A stretch of 7,526 bases of DNA from Streptosporangiaceae bacterium. Lineage in GTDB: Bacteria > Actinomycetota > Actinomycetes > Streptosporangiales > Streptosporangiaceae. The DNA is taken from assembly GCA_030041195.1 (NCBI GenBank), contig JASHOI010000574.1, positions 1 through 7,526 on the forward strand, given 5' to 3'. The number at the start of each line of letters is the position of its first letter. Position 1 is the first letter of the stretch. The notes under the pieces are model-generated. The model had not been told where the DNA came from, made no database searches, and saw only the letters and a list, made by a program, of their open reading frames with translations. Shown one piece after another: positions 1-6,259 of the stretch. The translations under genes were made by a program, and so were the position numbers.

Positions 1-97
1 CAGAACCACCGTGGCCAGCGCATCGGGCCAGGCCGCTCGGCCAGGGCTGCATGATCGACTCTCCTCGCGTTCTGGCAGGAGCGTGACCCCGAGAAGG

Positions 98-103
98 TAG
101 GCT
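98..103 (+). promoter_or_regulatory. Possible -10 element of tRNA-Pro
   Basis: TAGGCT resembles the TAnnnT -10 hexamer of actinobacterial housekeeping promoters and ends 13 bases before the tRNA 5' end, which would give a very short leader. No convincing -35 hexamer is seen 16-19 bases upstream, so the assignment rests on one hexamer and its position. Confidence 0.35.
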
Positions 104-116
104 ACGGCTGGCCATC

Positions 117-194
117 CGGGATGTAGCGCAGCTTGGTTAGCGCGCCTGCTTTGGGAGCAGGAGGCCGCGGGTTCGAATCCCGCCATCCCGACCA
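117..194 (+). tRNA. tRNA-Pro (anticodon TGG), CCA encoded
   Basis: The sequence folds as a complete cloverleaf. The 7-bp acceptor CGGGATG pairs with CATCCCG (184-190). A GCGC D-stem and a CCTGC/GCAGG anticodon stem around loop TTTGGGA follow, then a five-base variable loop and a GCGGG/CCCGC T-stem around TTCGAAT. Anticodon TGG reads proline CCA and, by wobble, other CCN codons. Discriminator A191 is followed by an encoded CCA (192-194). tRNA 3' ends of this kind are common attachment sites for actinomycete integrative elements (pSAM2 uses a tRNA-Pro), and an 11-base tandem repeat lies 51 bases downstream. No second copy of this 3' end occurs in the window, so an insertion here cannot be shown. 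Confidence 0.97.
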
Positions 195-197
195 AAC

Positions 198-219
198 CCG
201 CAGGTCGTAGGGTCTGCGG
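198..219 (+). terminator. Weak hairpin after tRNA-Pro, possible terminator
   Basis: CCGCAG (198-203) and CTGCGG (214-219) form a perfect 6-bp stem around a ten-base loop, starting four bases after the tRNA CCA. There is no immediate T-tract; TTTT appears only at 236-239. It could terminate the tRNA transcript, but the stem is short. Confidence 0.3.
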
Positions 220-243
220 TAGAGTGTCAGTACGGTTTTCAAG

Positions 244-265
244 ATCATCTGACCGTCATTTGACC
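244..265 (+). repeat. Tandem 11-base repeat downstream of tRNA-Pro
   Basis: ATCATCTGACC and GTCATTTGACC are consecutive 11-base units differing at two positions. Their one-helical-turn period and location about 50 bases after a tRNA 3' end fit arm-type binding sites of a tyrosine integrase. A similar pair with the same period lies behind the tRNA-Glu remnant at 5294-5315. The integrase role is inferred, since no integrase gene is in the window. Confidence 0.5.
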
Positions 266-347
266 GGGCGGTTGAACGTCAACTGGCGGCAGCGGCTGCC
301 AGTGCCTGGCACCGAATAGCACGGCATCGGGCCGTGTCGGGGGTTTC

Positions 348-370
348 GCTGAACACGATCGTGTTTCAGC
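348..370. repeat. Long bulged palindrome, possible operator
   Basis: GCTGAACACGA (348-358) is followed directly by its near-perfect inverse TCGTGTTTCAGC (359-370). The only imperfection is one extra T in the right arm. The centre AACACGATCGTGTT is a perfect 14-base palindrome. With no loop it suits a dimeric protein binding site better than a terminator. It lies about 320 bases upstream of the operon, far for a simple repressor site. Confidence 0.45.
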
Positions 371-623
371 CGATGGCTGCACCGAGTCCGGCGCGGGACG
401 AGCTCGTTGACGAGATGCCGGCATGCAGCTGACGTTGTGGCGTCTGGCGTGCCGTAGCAGGGCGGCCGGTTGCACTCAGCCGGAGGCCCACATAGCCCAA
501 CAGCCCGGCAGCCCAGTCGAGCCTGATCCACGGCCACGATGTCAACGGCCGAGACTCGCTTGGTGCGCGGTCCGCAGGAAAGCTTTCGTCGGAAACCGCC
601 GTGGTGCAGACCGGACCACGGGA

Positions 624-639
624 GAATCACCTGCGATTC
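624..639. repeat. Inverted repeat near the operon start
   Basis: GAATC (624-628) and GATTC (635-639) are perfect inverted 5-mers separated by six bases. They end about 54 bases before the proposed start codon of the first operon gene, where a regulator or promoter site would be expected. The arms are short enough to arise by chance. Confidence 0.25.
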
Positions 640-693
640 AGTGCTCATGCCATTTATCCGGACGACTAGCCGTATGTGTCGTGAGGAAGTGTG

Positions 694-2433
694 GTGGGCG
701 TGGCCCGATCCGAAGCCCAGATGTTGAACGGCGCTGGGCCGTTCTGGACTGAGAAGCTGTATCGGCCATCTGGCGGCCAGGATCATTTGGGGCTCGGCAG
801 TGTCAGTTCGGATCGGATCCTGCGCACGTTGGCTCCAGGCATCAACGTGTTGACGGTGCACCCTAGGTACTGGAGCTTTTACTCGTTCGTGCTCGAGGAG
901 TTCTGGCAGCGTCGGCTTGCTCGCACCAGGCGCTCGTTCGCTGGCTTCTACCGGCCGTGCGAGTCGATCTACGCGGTTGCGGTTCATCTGTGCGACCGGC
1001 CCGAGCATGAGCAGCATGGCCCGATGCGCGGGGTCGTCGGAACGGATAAGGCTCGGCCGTATGCCGCGCGGGCGTCGGCCGAGTTCGATCCGATGTATGA
1101 GTACATCGACAGCGATCTGGGCGGGTATGGGCTGTACTACGGGACCACCATGGCCGCGACGGGCCTGGTGATCCCGGCCCTGCCACAGGCCGGCGTCCCG
1201 TTCGACGCCCCCACGCCCGCTGGGCAGCGGGCAGCCGCCACGTTCCGCGAGGCGATCGTCGGCACTGCGTATTACCGCGAGTATTTCGGGCAGCCGGAGC
1301 GGTCTGTCCCCGCGGGCGTGGTGCTGGAGTACGCCAGGGCGGCTTGTCTGTGCCAGCTGCAGACCGACCACGCGCCGGACCGTGCGCTGCTGCGGGACGT
1401 GTTCTGTCATGGGGGTGACCCGGACGAGGCGGCCCTGCGCCGTGCCACGCTGCGGTTTTTCCTCGACCTCTCGGTCGAGACCGATGGCTTCCCGGTCGAC
1501 CAGGACACGTTCCGGCGGCTGATCTACTTCCGTGACCTTGGTGACGGGCAGCGGTACGTGCCGCGGGCCGAAGTTATGCGCGCCGCCCGGCGGTGGCGGC
1601 TCTACCAGGCGCGGGAATACTATTCGCTGGCCTTCAACCGGCTATGGGGGTTGTTGTGCGCCTGGGGCGCCGATCGGAGCGCAGCCGGCGCAGTGTCGAT
1701 ACCTATCGCTGAGTGGTGGGCCTGGCTAGATGGTGCCCTGGACGTCGGCCCAGTCGGCAGGGACTTCGGGGCAGGGGATCCAGGCATCACTAGCTCGGCG
1801 CCGCTGGCCGAGCTCGCACGCTGGGTCGCGGAGGCCGCCTCGACCGGCGCAGGGGTCGATGAGATCTGGCCGCAGAACGGTCCGCTCACCGAGGACCGCC
1901 TCTCTGCGTGGCGTGCTGATCCTGCTGATGATCCGGGCCTGGCGGCGGCGATGATCGTTTTGCTGTTCCTGATCAGGGAGCGCGTCGGCCGCCCTGGACA
2001 GCAGTTGCAGCTCGGTGAAGACGTGGACATCCTGGCCGCGGGTGGCGCGGAGCGGCTGGCGATGAGCAGGTTCTTTGACCGGGCTCGCCGCGCCATCATG
2101 GCCGGGGCGACGGTCGGCGAGTTCGCCCGGTCGCTCGTCTTGGACTTTGTCATCCGCCAGCACGAGCGGGTGGCGATGAGCAAGCTGCCCGACGATACGT
2201 TCCGGTTCCGCCGCGACGGCGACCGGTTGCGGTTTTCCACGCTGCGCGCTGTGACTGGGTTCAATGACTCGCGGTTCACTGCGGTGTCCACGATCGTTGC
2301 CGAGCTGGGATTGTCTGGCGCCTTGCAGGCAGCCGATCATGCGCTCAGCCCCGCAGGAACAAGGCTGCTCACGGTCGGCGACCTGCCCGATCGGCCGCTG
2401 ACCGATCCTCCTGATCCGGGAGGGCAGACGTGA
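694..2433 (+). CDS. Protein of unknown function, tentatively DUF6361-like, partner of PLD protein
   Basis: The product is about 579 residues, cytosolic by appearance, with no signal peptide or clear membrane span. Near the N-terminus (about residues 30-70) it has the block DHLGLGSV, then LAPGIN, then HPRYWSFYSF. This arrangement (a D.LGLG motif, a PGIN/PGTS-type motif, then an aromatic RY-rich stretch) resembles my recollection of DUF6361 N-termini, a family of unknown function. A second distinctive block, GGYGLYYGTTM, lies near residues 144-154. The C-terminal 80 residues (RFRRDGDRLRF, GFNDSRF, an LGLSG helix, LSPAGTRLL) look like a small winged-helix-like or strand-helix domain. GTG at 694 is chosen because AGGA at 684-687 then sits six bases away. 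GTG 691, GTG 700 and ATG 721 are alternatives. Its stop overlaps the next start by four bases, so the two products are probably made together and may form a complex. No catalytic motif was recognised. Confidence 0.9.
   Translation: MGVARSEAQMLNGAGPFWTEKLYRPSGGQDHLGLGSVSSDRILRTLAPGINVLTVHPRYWSFYSFVLEEFWQRRLARTRRSFAGFYRPCESIYAVAVHLCDRPEHEQHGPMRGVVGTDKARPYAARASAEFDPMYEYIDSDLGGYGLYYGTTMAATGLVIPALPQAGVPFDAPTPAGQRAAATFREAIVGTAYYREYFGQPERSVPAGVVLEYARAACLCQLQTDHAPDRALLRDVFCHGGDPDEAALRRATLRFFLDLSVETDGFPVDQDTFRRLIYFRDLGDGQRYVPRAEVMRAARRWRLYQAREYYSLAFNRLWGLLCAWGADRSAAGAVSIPIAEWWAWLDGALDVGPVGRDFGAGDPGITSSAPLAELARWVAEAASTGAGVDEIWPQNGPLTEDRLSAWRADPADDPGLAAAMIVLLFLIRERVGRPGQQLQLGEDVDILAAGGAERLAMSRFFDRARRAIMAGATVGEFARSLVLDFVIRQHERVAMSKLPDDTFRFRRDGDRLRFSTLRAVTGFNDSRFTAVSTIVAELGLSGALQAADHALSPAGTRLLTVGDLPDRPLTDPPDPGGQT
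2418..2423 (+). promoter_or_regulatory. Ribosome binding site deciding the PLD gene start
   Basis: GGGAGG ends six bases before GTG 2430, good Shine-Dalgarno spacing. It lies inside the last codons of the upstream gene, whose TGA (2431-2433) overlaps the GTG. This supports translational coupling and fixes the start. Confidence 0.7.
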
Positions 2434-5153
2434 CCCGGTTGCGGGTTCCCGAGTTGCTGCGCGGGAGTGAGTGGGAACACGCACTGGTTCTCACTTACAG
2501 TTTGGACCTTCCGTTCTATGAGCGGGACCTGGGGCGGACGCTGGCCCGCGTGCCGAACCGGGTCGTCCTGGCGGATGCGCGCAGGCTCGCAGAGCACTTC
2601 GACGACATCGGTCGCGGCGGTGAGGTCCTGCACGGCGCGAACGTCTCCTATGCCGTCGCCGGCCTGACCTCGGCGCGTGCCGCCCACGCCAAGGTCATCT
2701 TGCTGGCCGCCCCGGGTGCCGGCCTGGCGATCGTCGGCAGCGGCAACCTGACCCTCGGCGGCTATGCATCCCAGGGCGAACAGTTCTGCGTCTACCGGTA
2801 TGACGGAGCCGAGGACCAGCTGCCGCCGTTCGCGGCCGTCCGGCAGCTCCTCGACGGCATGACCGCTCGGGACTGGATCGACGAGGTTACCCGCTGGCAC
2901 CTGGACCAGATATGGGCCGGAGCTCCATGGCTCGGTGCCAGCATTGCCCCGGGCACGCCGATGCCGGTCCGGCACAACCTCGATGCCCCGCTTCTTGCGC
3001 AGCTGGCGGAGCGGATCGGCAGGCACCAGGTCAGCGAAGTCGTCGTTCACGCGCCGTTCTACGACCCGACCTGCGCCGCCCTCGGCCGCCTGCTCGGTCA
3101 GATCGCCCCAGCGTCTGTCCAGATCCTGGTTCAGGAACACGAGACAAGCGCCGACCCGGACGCGCTTGCCTACGTCTTGGCCACATATCCAGGCAGTACT
3201 GCAGTCCACGCCGTCAGCGCGCCAGAGGCCGGGACGTACCTGCACGCCAAGTTCATCCTCGCCCGCACCCGCGAGGAGGACATCGTCTTGTCCGGCTCGG
3301 CGAACATGTCCCTGTCCGGGCTGTGCAGCACTGCCGCAGCCGGCAACGTGGAGGTCGGCAACCTTCTGTCCGGACCTCCTGGCTCGTTCGACTACCTGCT
3401 CGGCGGCCTGACGATCGCTCCACCCGCCGACGACCCTGCCACCCTCCGCATCACCCTGAGGCCCGGTGACGATCTGCAGCCGGACTTGGTCACCCTGCGC
3501 TCAGCGAAATGGCAAGACGGCGTGCTCACCATCGTCGCGGACCGGAATCTGCCCATTGCCGAGCATGTTCTGCTGCGGGTCGGCGAGATCACCAGCGAGG
3601 ACGCCGCGTCCGACATCGCCGGTGCCGTTGCCATCTTCCGCCAGGTTGGGACACCTGCAAGCCAAGCGCTGGAGCGGGCCGTCCCCGTGGCGTTGCTGCT
3701 CCGCGAAGACAACAGCGGGTGGGCGGCCACCACCCCGGCATGGCCCTATCACGTGGATGCACTGCGCGGCCTCCTGGCACGATCAGCTGATCACGAGGTG
3801 CTCCGCGGCGTCGGCAGCCTGCCTGCTGACGAGGAGGATCTCCTCGATCTGCTGGAGGAACTCCAGCGCAGCCTGGTCCCCGACTTCGAGACAGCCTGGC
3901 GGCTGGCCCGCCGCGACCCCGCCCCGGCCGGGCCGGACAAGGAAACTGGGGAGCCCGCCAGCCTCGCCGACATCGATTTCGAGCTACTGCGACGCCACCC
4001 CCGAGTGGCGCAATACCTCCGCTCCCGCCAGGGCCGTGACGCGAGCGAACCCACCGACCTGCAGGTCATCCTGTCCGCGATCGCCAGTCACTTCGGAAGA
4101 ACCCCGAGCCCAGACGCAAATCAAGCTGGAAAGGCTGATATAGGCGGCATCGAGGCCGGGCTATCAGGCGACGACACCAGCCAAGACACCGAGCAAGAGC
4201 GACGGCGCCTGTCCGCCCAGGCACGTAACAGGCTGGCCTGGCAGCGATTCATCACTCGCTACCTCGATGGCCTGTCTGACCCGAGGTTCCTGGAACTGGC
4301 CGGGCCCGTCATGCTCGCCCGGAACGCAGCGGTCTTCAACCACCTGCTCGCGCTGCTTCTCCAGCGCGGCTCCATCCGGAACGACTTCGGAATCGCCGCC
4401 CAGCTCAGGCTCTGGCACTTCCTGTGGGGACAAGCCCCGGACGACCTGGGCCTGGTCGGCAGCCTCGACGAGGAAACACTATCCGCCGTGACCGCGATCT
4501 TCGCCGACACCCACACCCTTAGCATGGTCCTGGCCGCGCTGAGCTGGTCATACGTGCTCGCCCACGACGTGCGCGCCTACGGCCAGGTGCTGGCCTTGCG
4601 CGACTTCTGGCGCCACCTGCTAACCGATCCGCAAGTAAGCCTCGATGATGACGTCCTAGTCGACGCGGCCTCTGAGCTAGCCCTCGATCAGGCCGACCCG
4701 CTCGCCGCGCTCGGCGAGGCACTGCTCGAGCTAGCCACGGACAGTTCCGAAGACGAGGTGCTAGACACTGTCCCCGCCGCCTTCGGCTCGCACCGAGCAC
4801 ATTGCCGTATCGAAAAAGAGCAGGTCATCCGGACCAACCCCTTCGACGACGAAGCCAAAGGCCATCAGATCATCACACCAGTCCTGATCATCGATGACGA
4901 GCATGCGTTTGTCGATGCCGCCCGCGCGTCAGCGGCCCTGATTGCCTGGATAGCGGCGGAGCAACGCCCGTATTACCGGATCCACCTTCCCCAAGAGCGC
5001 GCCACCGCCGTCGCCGACCCCGGCCTCGACGTCTACTGGCTAAGTACGCGTGACGGCACACAGCGGCTGCCATCACTAGCCAGCGAGGGGCCCGCGTGGC
5101 TCTCCGCAGCCAAGCGCCTCGGCCACAGACTGGGCGCAGCCGAGGCTGCATAG
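2430..5153 (+). CDS. Double-HKD phospholipase D-like protein, probable nuclease
   Basis: This 907-residue protein has two PLD-superfamily half-sites. The first is H86-A-K88 with GSGN at 103-106, the second H272-A-K274 with GSAN at 289-292. Two such half-sites normally form one active site, with a histidine nucleophile attacking a phosphodiester. The usual Asp five residues after each Lys is absent, as in several nuclease-type PLD proteins, so DNA or RNA is a likelier substrate than lipid. Residues 330-430 look strand-rich. A charged linker with many D, E, S and Q (about 560-597) leads to a helical C-terminal half (600-907) rich in Leu, Ala and Trp that matches nothing I recognise. There is no helicase motif, signal peptide or membrane segment. 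The start is GTG, with GGGAGG six bases upstream and a four-base overlap with the preceding gene. It is far longer than single-domain PLD nucleases such as DISARM DrmC. The nuclease role is inferred from motifs; a defence role is inferred from context. Confidence 0.93.
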   Translation: MTRLRVPELLRGSEWEHALVLTYSLDLPFYERDLGRTLARVPNRVVLADARRLAEHFDDIGRGGEVLHGANVSYAVAGLTSARAAHAKVILLAAPGAGLAIVGSGNLTLGGYASQGEQFCVYRYDGAEDQLPPFAAVRQLLDGMTARDWIDEVTRWHLDQIWAGAPWLGASIAPGTPMPVRHNLDAPLLAQLAERIGRHQVSEVVVHAPFYDPTCAALGRLLGQIAPASVQILVQEHETSADPDALAYVLATYPGSTAVHAVSAPEAGTYLHAKFILARTREEDIVLSGSANMSLSGLCSTAAAGNVEVGNLLSGPPGSFDYLLGGLTIAPPADDPATLRITLRPGDDLQPDLVTLRSAKWQDGVLTIVADRNLPIAEHVLLRVGEITSEDAASDIAGAVAIFRQVGTPASQALERAVPVALLLREDNSGWAATTPAWPYHVDALRGLLARSADHEVLRGVGSLPADEEDLLDLLEELQRSLVPDFETAWRLARRDPAPAGPDKETGEPASLADIDFELLRRHPRVAQYLRSRQGRDASEPTDLQVILSAIASHFGRTPSPDANQAGKADIGGIEAGLSGDDTSQDTEQERRRLSAQARNRLAWQRFITRYLDGLSDPRFLELAGPVMLARNAAVFNHLLALLLQRGSIRNDFGIAAQLRLWHFLWGQAPDDLGLVGSLDEETLSAVTAIFADTHTLSMVLAALSWSYVLAHDVRAYGQVLALRDFWRHLLTDPQVSLDDDVLVDAASELALDQADPLAALGEALLELATDSSEDEVLDTVPAAFGSHRAHCRIEKEQVIRTNPFDDEAKGHQIITPVLIIDDEHAFVDAARASAALIAWIAAEQRPYYRIHLPQERATAVADPGLDVYWLSTRDGTQRLPSLASEGPAWLSAAKRLGHRLGAAEAA

Positions 5154-5182
5154 CACAAGGCCGACGCGGGCTGATGAGCATT

Positions 5183-5210
5183 GGCGCTGCCCTCTCAAGG
5201 CGGTAGCGCC
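5183..5210 (+). terminator. Hairpin at the operon end built from the tRNA-Glu remnant
   Basis: GGCGCTGCC (5183-5191) can pair with GGC (5199-5201) and AGCGCC (5205-5210), giving nine base pairs around a seven-base loop and a three-base bulge. The inner part is the old tRNA anticodon arm; the outer pairs come from the junction sequence. It lies 30 bases after the PLD gene stop and could serve as its terminator, though no T-tract follows. Confidence 0.35.
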
Positions 5211-5232
5211 GGTTCAAATCCGGTCGGGGCTA
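5187..5232 (+). pseudogene. 3' fragment of tRNA-Glu (CTC), probable attachment site (attR)
   Basis: The sequence reads as the 3' half of a tRNA-Glu. It has an anticodon stem CTGCC/GGCGG with loop CTCTCAA (anticodon CTC at 5194-5196), a four-base variable loop TAGC as in bacterial tRNA-Glu, a T-arm GCCGG-TTCAAAT-CCGGT, and a 3' acceptor strand CGGGGCT with discriminator A5232. No D-arm or 5' acceptor strand precedes it; the upstream bases do not fit those of tRNA-Glu. TTCAAAT replaces the usual TTCGAAT, a sign of decay. Fragments like this are left where an element integrated into a tRNA gene, restoring the gene at one end and displacing the old 3' part at the other. In this orientation the element would lie to the left and include the PLD operon. 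The intact tRNA-Glu would be outside the window. Confidence 0.75.
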
Positions 5233-5293
5233 CGACAGATGTAGCAGGTCAAGGGCTCGATCGCTGGTTGCGGCGGTCAGGCCTTGATCATTT

Positions 5294-5315
5294 GTCATCG
5301 ATTCGTCATCGAGCC
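5294..5315 (+). repeat. Tandem 11-base repeat downstream of the tRNA-Glu remnant
   Basis: GTCATCGATTC and GTCATCGAGCC are adjacent 11-base units sharing a perfect GTCATCGA. They start 62 bases after the tRNA-Glu 3' end, mirroring the pair 51 bases after tRNA-Pro. All four units share TCAT at positions 2-5 and end in C. They may be integrase arm sites or relics of related attachment regions. Confidence 0.5.
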
Positions 5316-5622
5316 AAGCCGTCGCTGAGCGGCAGTGGACGCCACAAAGTGATCATCATCGACACTTCAAGCCCCCACGCAGCTACCGGTACGTCAACCA
5401 CAACACCTTGCGCGCACTCGTCAACGGCCATCCTGCAGGAACCCCGCTGCTCTCCCTGCTGCAAAGCTGACGCATAAGACGGCTAAGCGCGAAGGATGGT
5501 GCCCACTCAGCGAGCACGACGTTCCGACGTGAGTCCTAGTCGGTCTGTTCGGTCGAAGCGCGAAGCGATGCAACGGATCACGCAGAATGACGTGATGGAG
5601 AGCCGGTTAACTGTATGGAATA

Positions 5623-5651
5623 TTGCCTTACCATTGCCATAAGCTTATGCT
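5623..5651 (+). promoter_or_regulatory. Sigma-70-type promoter of a leaderless gene
   Basis: TTGCCT (5623-5628) and TATGCT (5646-5651) are separated by exactly 17 bases and match the -35 and -10 consensus well. The predicted transcription start, about seven bases after the -10, falls on the A of ATG 5658. No Shine-Dalgarno sequence precedes the ATG, which supports a leaderless transcript, a common arrangement in actinobacteria. Confidence 0.65.
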
Positions 5652-5657
5652 TCCATT

Positions 5658-6140
5658 ATGAACCTGCCCGAATCTGAATCGCTTCGGCTTGAACTCCAAG
5701 AAGCCCTAACTACCTATCGGCATCATACTTCTCTAGTGATACAAGCATTCGGGTTCATTGTCGCAGCCGACTCTGCTCTTCTAGCTTACGGATTTACACA
5801 AAAGGTGAGAACCATATTCCTTATCGCAAGCTTGATGCCAATAGTCATGTTGATCACGGTCATAGAGATAATGCCAAGAGCCGTCGTAGCTGGCTATGCC
5901 GCGATTAAGCTTGAACGAAAGCTATTGCTGAATGAAGAATCCTTCTCCCAGCTCTACTTTCAGTTTGTTCCTAGAACCCTATACTCTGGGCTCGCCAACG
6001 TCGAAAGCTCAAAAATGCATAGGTATATGGTCATGGCCATCATCAAATCGCTACGCGCGACAATACTTTATTGCGTTTTCATTCTACAGCTCGGCTTACT
6101 TATTATCAGCCTGACCGTTTATCATTATCGGTTTATGTAG
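5658..6140 (+). CDS. Small three-helix membrane protein of unknown function
   Basis: The 160-residue product has a charged N-terminus (about 1-25) and hydrophobic segments at about 26-45, 51-78 and 133-156, so three membrane helices are likely. A soluble amphipathic stretch (about 80-130, with AAIKLERKLLL and QLYFQFVPRTLYSG) separates helices two and three. No catalytic motif is visible. The general plan of a helix pair, a soluble middle and a last helix recalls small pore-type membrane effectors such as SLATT proteins, but I cannot assign it to that family. ATG 5658 is chosen because a well-spaced promoter puts transcription start on it and no other start has a ribosome site. The gene is visibly A/T-richer than the operon upstream and uses codons such as ATA, AAA and TTA more freely, suggesting transfer from a lower-GC source. 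It converges on the kinase-like gene. Confidence 0.85.
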   Translation: MNLPESESLRLELQEALTTYRHHTSLVIQAFGFIVAADSALLAYGFTQKVRTIFLIASLMPIVMLITVIEIMPRAVVAGYAAIKLERKLLLNEESFSQLYFQFVPRTLYSGLANVESSKMHRYMVMAIIKSLRATILYCVFILQLGLLIISLTVYHYRFM

Positions 6141-6151
6141 TTGCGATGTTG

Positions 6152-6182
6152 CCCATCCTGAAGAGGTAAACATTCAGGTGGG
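6152..6182. terminator. Hairpin between convergent genes, probable terminator
   Basis: CCCA-T-CCTGAA (6152-6162) pairs with TTCAGG-TGGG (6173-6182), ten base pairs with one bulged T, around a ten-base loop. It begins 11 bases after the membrane protein stop and lies between two convergent genes, the expected place for a terminator serving one or both. No T-run follows on either strand; actinobacterial terminators often lack one. A smaller stem TCCGG/CCGGA at 6215-6228 is nearer the end of the kinase-like gene. Confidence 0.5.
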
Positions 6183-6259
6183 TTACGTTGAGTGATCGCG
6201 GGCGGGCAGGGAGGTCCGGGGATCCGGAGGACGGACTGCGGGGTAACTGGCCTGGATTC

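Larger units (their letters stand above)
195..693. other. Gene-free stretch between tRNA-Pro and the PLD operon
   Basis: No reading frame here looks real. The frames that are open run antisense into the next gene or lack a recognisable protein. The stretch holds the weak hairpin after the tRNA, the 11-base tandem repeat at 244-265, a short inverted repeat GTTGA/TCAAC (271-283), the long bulged palindrome at 348-370, the 10-base palindrome GAAAGCTTTC (578-587), and a GAATC/GATTC inverted repeat (624-639) about 55 bases before the operon. A promoter for the operon should lie here. TTGCAC (470-475) and TAGCCC (493-498) have 17-base spacing but match poorly, so no promoter is called. The length and palindromes would suit an attachment-site or regulatory region, or the remains of deleted genes. 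Confidence 0.5.
5233..5657. other. Gene-free stretch after the tRNA-Glu remnant
   Basis: No confident gene is present. The first part holds the tandem repeat at 5294-5315. A frame open from 5288 to a TGA at 5468-5470 encodes a tail containing SYRYVNHNTLRALVNG with natural-looking composition. It has no in-frame ATG or GTG, so it may be the decayed end of a lost gene; I do not recognise it. ATCACG (5577-5582) and CGTGAT (5591-5596) form a perfect 6-bp inverted repeat with an eight-base loop. Base composition turns visibly A/T-richer from about 5600, where the promoter of the membrane protein gene begins. Confidence 0.5.

Noticed and set aside
256..1410. 384-codon open frame on the minus strand
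   Set aside because: Two thirds of it is antisense to the well-supported operon gene; long open antisense frames are normal in high-GC DNA. The protein has shadow-like composition (Arg, Pro, Cys, His) and no motif.
1726..2484. 252-codon minus-strand frame
   Set aside because: Shadow of the first operon gene, with Arg/Pro/Gln-rich composition and no motif.
2337..3245. 302-codon minus-strand frame across the operon junction
   Set aside because: Antisense to the PLD motifs themselves, which fix the coding strand; no recognisable domain.
2430..5153. Reading the PLD protein as a lipid phospholipase or cardiolipin synthase
   Set aside because: No signal peptide or membrane helix, motifs lack the usual Asp, and length and C-terminal half differ from those families.
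5187..5232. A complete functional tRNA-Glu gene
   Set aside because: No D-arm or 5' acceptor strand fits upstream, and the T-loop is altered to TTCAAAT.
5181..5477. 98-codon plus-strand frame starting in the tRNA-Glu remnant
   Set aside because: It begins inside tRNA sequence, is rich in Ser/Thr/Pro/Cys, and has no ribosome site.
5500..5620. Possible group II intron or structured RNA
   Set aside because: Some short inverted repeats are present, but no domain V-like hairpin or intron boundary could be identified.
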